The position numbers and the translations under genes were made by a program. A stretch of 64,000 bases of DNA, taken from positions 744,001 through 808,000 of the forward strand of contig NZ_AP022587.1 of assembly GCF_010731715.1 (NCBI RefSeq), given 5' to 3'. The notes under the pieces were generated by a model. That model ran no database searches and was not told where the DNA came from. It saw only the letters and a program-made list of their open reading frames with translations. Positions within the stretch are counted from its first letter, which is position 1. Each line of letters begins with the position of its first letter. Source of the stretch: Mycobacterium stomatepiae. Its GTDB lineage: Bacteria; Actinomycetota; Actinomycetes; Mycobacteriales; Mycobacteriaceae. Below, piece by piece: positions 59,982-64,000 of the stretch.

Positions 59982-60989
59982 TTATCGCTGCAAGGAGGAC
60001 TGGAACCTCGACACCGACGCCGTGACCTGCGCACGGATGGCGACGGGGTCGCTCGGATGTGGTGCCGCGGCAAAGATTGCGGCGAGCCCGTCGGCCGCGC
60101 GGTCGGCCAGCGGTTGCCATTTGGCCTGCCAGCCGGCCAGGACATCGTGGTTGGCGGCATTGACGGTGACGCTGTAGCGGGCCAGCTCGGCAGACCAGGC
60201 TTGACTGCGCACGCTGTCCACCCGAGATTCCTGCAACAGCGCCGCCGTCAGCCCGTCACCGTGCTCCGCCGCCAACTCGGCCAGCGACTCCTTGAACAGG
60301 GCGTCAAGGGTCGGCTTGATCACCAGGTTCAATGCGGTGAACGCCTCACCCCAGTCGTAGGCCAGCAGCAACCGTTCCAACGCTTCCCGTGCCGGCTGCC
60401 AGGCCTCATCGAGTTCCCAAATGCGCCGTGTCGCTTCGGAATTGGCCAGCTGTGCGCCATGAGTCAACGATAATGACTTGGCCCGATAGGCGATCCACTG
60501 CAACGCACGCAACTCGTGGGCGGCCTGAAAGAACGCCGCATTGGTGATATCGGCGCTAGGCGCGAGCTGGCCGAGATAAAGGCCGGTTATCTGCAGAACG
60601 TGAAAGGCGAACCGGGCGGGAACATAGAGACGCTCGAGCACCGCGACCCATTCGGGCTCGAGGTGTTGGTCGTGATCGAGCGCTTCGTAGTGGTCGACCA
60701 GTCCCTCGGCGTAGATCTCGCGGTCGTGCTGTAGTGCGATGTATCGCCGGTAGTTCAGTGCGGCCGGGTCACGAAAACCTTCCCAGTCATCGGCCTGCAG
60801 CGCGGACCCTTCACGGTGTTCGAGGTACCAGCGGTTGATCGCCGTATTGGGATCCAGATCGAACGGCGCGGGCTTGCGGTTGAAGTGATAGTGAAAGCCG
60901 CCCGTGACGACTTCATATTCGGTGGGCCTGCGCCGGGCGTCTCCGGCAATGCTCCAGGTCTTGAGTCGTCGCGGTGCCGCGGTGGTCAT
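59982..60989 (-). CDS. toluene-4-monooxygenase-type hydroxylase, beta subunit
   Basis: A 335-residue protein of the non-catalytic beta fold of bacterial multicomponent monooxygenases. It has no diiron ligands but dimerises with alpha. Recognisable blocks are NRKPAPFDLDPNTAINRWYLEHREGSAL, DPAALNYRRYIALQHDREIYAEGLVDHYEALDHDQHLEPEWVAVLERLYVPARFAFHVLQITGLYLGQLAPSADITNAAFFQAAHELRALQWIAYRAKSL. It starts 4 bp after the effector gene stop at ATG 60989. It ends the operon; no reductase follows before the convergent IclR gene. Confidence 0.88.
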   Translation of the reverse strand: MTTAAPRRLKTWSIAGDARRRPTEYEVVTGGFHYHFNRKPAPFDLDPNTAINRWYLEHREGSALQADDWEGFRDPAALNYRRYIALQHDREIYAEGLVDHYEALDHDQHLEPEWVAVLERLYVPARFAFHVLQITGLYLGQLAPSADITNAAFFQAAHELRALQWIAYRAKSLSLTHGAQLANSEATRRIWELDEAWQPAREALERLLLAYDWGEAFTALNLVIKPTLDALFKESLAELAAEHGDGLTAALLQESRVDSVRSQAWSAELARYSVTVNAANHDVLAGWQAKWQPLADRAADGLAAIFAAAPHPSDPVAIRAQVTASVSRFQSSLQR

Positions 60990-60993
60990 ATGC

Positions 60994-61305
60994 TCAGTCC
61001 TTCCGTTCCAGGTACCAATGCAGTTCGTCATCGCCGACATATCGCATCCGCCCGGCAAATCCTGCGATGGCGGGCTCTAGTGATGCCAGTGGAATTGGTT
61101 GTCCAGCAACCGATTCCAAACTTGCACGGGTGACTTTGAGAAACCACGCGGCGTGGATACGCACGTAGCCGGCATGGTCTTCGATGACAATCTCGGCTCC
61201 GGGGTTGTCGAGCTCGATCGCCTCCGTTAGAGCCACGACGATGTCGGGGTCGAAACCTCGCACAATGGGTCCGACAAGCTTGCGCTCTTCGATCGACGAT
61301 GTTAT
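60994..61305 (-). CDS. monooxygenase effector (coupling) protein, TmoD-type, apparently ATA-initiated
   Basis: The effector binds the hydroxylase and tunes its activity. The protein is 103 residues when read from ATA 61305, equal to T4moD as I recall: ITSSIEERKLVGPIVRGFDPDIVVALTEAIELDNPGAEIVIEDHAGYVRIHA. No ATG, GTG or TTG occurs in frame upstream until deep in the Rieske gene. A GGAG ribosome-binding site lies 7 bp before ATA, and ATA overlaps the Rieske TAA as ATAA, where ATGA is usual. A G-to-A change would explain both. GTG 61263 is the next start but removes 14 residues. Confidence 0.8.
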   Translation of the reverse strand: MTSSIEERKLVGPIVRGFDPDIVVALTEAIELDNPGAEIVIEDHAGYVRIHAAWFLKVTRASLESVAGQPIPLASLEPAIAGFAGRMRYVGDDELHWYLERKD

Positions 61306-61655
61306 GTTTTTACTCCGTTCTGAGGTACCGCCACCGCGATGAGGTCGCCATCGCGGCGAACCTGGTAGCGCATCAGCTGGCAGTTGTCCGGATTGAGCCC
61401 CGCGCCGGTGTCGAGGTCGAATTCCCAGCTGTGCGCCGAGCAAGTCAGCACTCCGCCGTCGACGTCGCCGTCGGCCAGCGGGAACCCCGCATGCGGGCAG
61501 GCACCGGCGAATGCGCGTATTTCACCGCTGCGCAAGTGCACCAAGAGGATTGGCAGACCGTCGGCGTAGAACTCGCCGACATCCCCCTCCCAGAGGTCGT
61601 CGATGGTCGCCACGACTTTCCAGTCGGCTGCCCGGCCAGGCGCGCCGTCAGTCAC
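61302..61655 (-). CDS. Rieske ferredoxin of the monooxygenase (TmoC-type)
   Basis: A 117-residue electron carrier. The Rieske ligands are CPH in ACPHAGFPL and CSAH in LTCSAHSWEF, spaced as in the family. It begins VTDGAPGRAADWKVVATIDDLWEGDV at GTG 61655, overlapping the gamma gene stop by 8 bp. Electrons should come from a reductase that is not encoded in the visible cluster. It ends in TAA overlapping the ATA start of the effector gene. Confidence 0.92.
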   Translation of the reverse strand: MTDGAPGRAADWKVVATIDDLWEGDVGEFYADGLPILLVHLRSGEIRAFAGACPHAGFPLADGDVDGGVLTCSAHSWEFDLDTGAGLNPDNCQLMRYQVRRDGDLIAVAVPQNGVKT

Positions 61656-61896
61656 CGTAGAAGACCTCGAGATGGTCCAGCGGCTGCACACCCGAGGCGC
61701 CAATGATGGCTTCCGGGGCCAGGATCCGTCCGTCGTGGCGGACCCGAATGGGAGCGTCGCGTCGAGCGACGCGGCGCCCCACCACATGGTGGGCGACTTG
61801 TTTGCCGACCTGTTCGACTGTGTCGCCGTCGTCCACCGGGATCAACAGCTCGAGTACGTCGCCCGCGAATAGCGCGGTCAAAGGAAGTAGCGACAC
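61648..61896 (-). CDS. monooxygenase gamma subunit (TmoB-type)
   Basis: An 82-residue ubiquitin-like subunit of the hydroxylase: MSLLPLTALFAGDVLELLIPVDDGDTVEQVGKQVAHHVVGRRVARRDAPIRVRHDGRILAPEAIIGASGVQPLDHLEVFYGD. The length and pattern match TmoB/IsoB-type gamma subunits. It starts 11 bp after the alpha stop and overlaps the Rieske start. Confidence 0.88.
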   Translation of the reverse strand: MSLLPLTALFAGDVLELLIPVDDGDTVEQVGKQVAHHVVGRRVARRDAPIRVRHDGRILAPEAIIGASGVQPLDHLEVFYGD

Positions 61897-61906
61897 CTCT
61901 GCCTCC

Positions 61907-63394
61907 TCAGCGTTCCTGCGCCCAGGCGTAGTTGTCGGCGTCGTGGCCCTGTTCTTCGGGTGACAGACCCATGTACTGCAGCACCGTGGCGAGGTCGGGT
62001 GGGCTGATCTCGCCGGAGAGCACGCGATCGATCAGCGACTGGTGCCCGGCGAACCGGTCGGGCCGTTGCACGAAGATCCACCGGCACGGCTCGGAGCAGA
62101 ACAGGTACTTGCGCCCGTTATGGACGTGCGTCAGTGGCGCGGCGTCGGCATGCGCGCCACGGGTGACTCCCGCCGAACGAACCACCGGCAATTGGCACAG
62201 GTTGCAGGTGATCGGCAACGTCTCGGGCAGCGTCGCCGCGATGTCTCCGTTGCGGACATTCTCGGTGATGACGTCCCAGTTCCGGCCGAAATCGCGGTTC
62301 CAGCCGGGGTATTTCTCCTCCAGCCAGAGTCGTTCGGCCTCCGAGACACCGGCGTCCGGGTTCCACCACACCGTCGGGCGGTAGTACCACACCCCCAGGT
62401 GAATGGCGTGGTGGTACCAGGTCAGCTCGTTAATGAACTCCTCCCAGTACCAGGGGTAGTCCAGGCCGAAATCGCGGAATTGGTCCGCGAACTGCTTGAC
62501 CACCCAGTCTTCGATGAATTCCTTGAACGACATCCGGCGGCTTTCCAGCGGCGTGTAGTAATCCATCGACAATCCGGTGAGCAGCGCAAAGATTCGCCAT
62601 GAGCGCCAGAACATGTGGTCGATCAGGAACTGACCCCATTCCTTTTCGCCGTTCTCGATGAGAACTTTGATCGTGGGCTCGCCCTGTTGGGCGTGTCTGG
62701 CTTCATCGGTTTGGATCGACGAGATCAGGGCGCCGAACTCCAGGTCGCCCACGTCGATCGCATCGGCGGCCATGCCGAGGAATTGCAGGTTGGTGAACCC
62801 GGTTTCGAGGGTGAAGGTCAACTGCAGCGCGATCGACGCGGCGTCGTTGGCGACGAACATGTCGTCGAACAGGTAGCGCACAGCCAGGATGATCCAGTCG
62901 TTGGTGTGAAAGGCCTTGAGCGCCCAGTCTCCGCGCGGCTCCTTATCCAGTAATCCGTAGGGAAAGAACGCCTGAATCTGGCCGTGCCGGACCTCGTCAA
63001 GGGTGCCGAACGTGGCGGTATTGCGCCAAGCCGCGGCGCGGCCGAACCGTCCCATTCGGGCCTCGGCGATCGAGGCGAGATATTCGGGCATAGTGATCGC
63101 GCCGTAGTGGGCAACGAACACCGATTTCCATCCGGGATCGAGCGTGTCGAACAGCTTGGAACGGCTGACGGTGTTTTTCAGCGAATATGTGGTGGTGTCT
63201 TTCGTGACCTGGTTGTGCACGTACTCGCGATAACTGATCTTGTAGGGCTCGTCCCATTTCAGCCAACCCTCCGCGGGCACCCGGTGGGTTCCCGAGAGGC
63301 CTTCGGGAAACACCTCCTGCTCGGTCACGTAGCGGAAGGTCCAGTTGGTGTCTCGCGCCAGGTCATACCAGTCGTTGCGCAATAGTTTGGGCAT
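61907..63394 (-). CDS. toluene-4-monooxygenase-type diiron hydroxylase, alpha subunit
   Basis: The 495-residue catalytic subunit of a four-component alkene/arene monooxygenase. Diiron ligands are Glu104 (TMPEYL), Glu134 and His137 (TLDEVRHGQ), Glu197 (TLETGFTN), Glu231 and His234 (TDEARHAQ), at the same numbers I recall for T4moH. The gate Thr201 and Phe176 and Phe205 of the pocket are kept; positions 103 and 196 are Pro and Leu, where I recall Gly and Phe. The C-terminus has a CxxC...FCSEPC metal motif. ATG 63394 follows AAGGAC. Isoprene, alkene or toluene could be the substrate. Confidence 0.92.
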   Translation of the reverse strand: MPKLLRNDWYDLARDTNWTFRYVTEQEVFPEGLSGTHRVPAEGWLKWDEPYKISYREYVHNQVTKDTTTYSLKNTVSRSKLFDTLDPGWKSVFVAHYGAITMPEYLASIAEARMGRFGRAAAWRNTATFGTLDEVRHGQIQAFFPYGLLDKEPRGDWALKAFHTNDWIILAVRYLFDDMFVANDAASIALQLTFTLETGFTNLQFLGMAADAIDVGDLEFGALISSIQTDEARHAQQGEPTIKVLIENGEKEWGQFLIDHMFWRSWRIFALLTGLSMDYYTPLESRRMSFKEFIEDWVVKQFADQFRDFGLDYPWYWEEFINELTWYHHAIHLGVWYYRPTVWWNPDAGVSEAERLWLEEKYPGWNRDFGRNWDVITENVRNGDIAATLPETLPITCNLCQLPVVRSAGVTRGAHADAAPLTHVHNGRKYLFCSEPCRWIFVQRPDRFAGHQSLIDRVLSGEISPPDLATVLQYMGLSPEEQGHDADNYAWAQER

Positions 63395-63457
63395 CGGCAA
63401 GTCCTTGTTTGGGGGTAGGCCGGTGCGGCAGTGCGTCGGGCTGTCGATACCTGGTAA

Positions 63458-63471
63458 ATCGTAGCTACGAT
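63458..63471. promoter_or_regulatory. 14-bp perfect palindrome, candidate MarR operator
   Basis: ATCGTAGCTACGAT is fully self-complementary. It lies between the alpha-subunit start (63394) and the MarR reading frame (63587), the expected site for a MarR dimer controlling both. Confidence 0.65.
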
Positions 63472-63586
63472 GCAAAGGAGTCCTACATATCTGCTCACCC
63501 TGATTCGTACCGGTGATGTTTGGCGGCCCGACCGGCAACCATGTGCCATAAGTACTCAGCAACGAACTCAAGGAGGAACCGGCCGC

Positions 63587-64000
63587 ATGCATGATCCGGT
63601 GCACCGCGTCGATCCCCTCACCGAGACAGCGCCGGCCGGCGCTCGGGCCGGGGCCGTCTCCTGAAGCACGACGGGGAACGCCACCCCAGTCTCGATTCCA
63701 AGGTCATTGCCGCGCTCGACCGCGTCGGCGATGCACTGCATGTCCTGGCGAGACGGGCCGCGGAGCGGCACGACCTGTCCACCACGCAGCTACGAGTACT
63801 CGGATGGCTTTATGTTGGGCCGCCACCGACGCCACGTGGCACCGCGCTGGCCCGCGAACTCAACGTCGCTGATCCCACCGTGAGCGATGCCGTCGCCGCA
63901 CTGCTGCGCAAGAAATTGGTGGAGCGCCGCCGTGATCCCCGCGACGGTCGCAGTCAGCAGCTGGTCCTGACACCGTTGGGCCGCCGGACTGCCGCGACGG
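63587..64000 (+). pseudogene. MarR-family regulator, frameshifted and cut by the window edge
   Basis: ATG 63587 after AGGAGG starts MHDPVHRVDPLTETAPAGARAGAVS, which ends at TGA 63662. The MarR domain continues one base off: LKHDGERHPSLDSKVIAALDRVGDAL, with HTH ARELNVADPTVSDAVAALLRKKLVERRRDPRDGRSQQLVLTPLGRRTAAT. That frame has no ATG, GTG or TTG before the HTH. One missing C at 63659-63661 would join AVS to LKHD. Either the gene is broken or the sequence has an error. It is divergent from the monooxygenase operon and runs past the window. Confidence 0.7.

Overview
The window comes from a slow-growing Mycobacterium. The evidence is high G+C coding sequence, a complete ESX-5 (type VII secretion) locus with PE/PPE genes, and gene order that follows M. 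tuberculosis H37Rv from about Rv1832 down to Rv1779c in inverted orientation. Gene-order comparisons are from memory of H37Rv; no search was run. The species cannot be named from the sequence alone.

Layout. (1) 1-13962: a partial DUF222/HNH gene and a small hypothetical gene, then a minus-strand core block. It holds gcvB behind a tandem glycine riboswitch, two MerR regulators flanking a bifunctional-nuclease-family gene, garA, gcvH, two DUF881 proteins around sbp, pgsA2, secA2 and an IlvG-like ThDP enzyme. (2) 14057-22194: a BacA-type ABC transporter, an FAD dehydrogenase plus VOC protein, a TetR regulator divergent from a Ddn-like protein with a palindromic operator between them, a secreted serine protease, a sterol-desaturase-family enzyme, the wreck of an Rv1812c-like dehydrogenase, and mgtC. 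(3) 22316-30146: DUF732 secreted proteins and four PPE-SVP genes. One PPE pair follows an M-box (Mg2+) riboswitch and a 25-codon ORF that looks like a PE vestige. A roughly 1.1 kb A+T-rich, gene-poor island separates this unit from the PPE32/PPE33/mgtC unit. (4) 30276-50374: ESX-5 proper (eccA5, eccE5, mycP5, eccD5, espG5, esxN, esxM, PE19, PPE, PE18, PPE, ferredoxin, cyp143, eccC5, eccB5). A broken PE gene and arrays of TTCA motifs spaced exactly 21 bp lie in front of the PE/PPE units. (5) 50781-57591: malQ broken by one inserted base, small SnoaL, membrane, SRPBCC and lipoprotein genes, and the Rv1780/Rv1779c pair. (6) 57613-64000: an accessory catabolic region with a DAPG-hydrolase-like gene, an internally deleted FAD-linked oxidase, an IclR regulator, and a five-gene toluene-4-monooxygenase-type diiron monooxygenase operon (alpha, gamma, Rieske, effector, beta; no reductase in view). 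A frameshifted MarR gene is divergent from it across a 14-bp perfect palindrome.

How the parts work together. ESX-5 secretes PE/PPE proteins chaperoned by EspG5, powered by EccC5 and EccA5, with MycP5 as protease. Glycine cleavage is represented by GcvB and GcvH under a glycine sensor and the GarA metabolic switch. PPE genes next to ESX-5 appear tied to Mg2+ through the M-box, although the island probably uncouples mgtC from that sensor. The monooxygenase cluster is the most unusual content. Its alpha subunit keeps every diiron ligand at the same residue numbers I recall for T4moH, yet its effector gene begins with ATA where ATG is expected. Several disruptions (malQ, FAD oxidase, MarR, effector start, Rv1812c remnant, PE remnants) point to ongoing decay or, for the single-base cases, to sequencing error.
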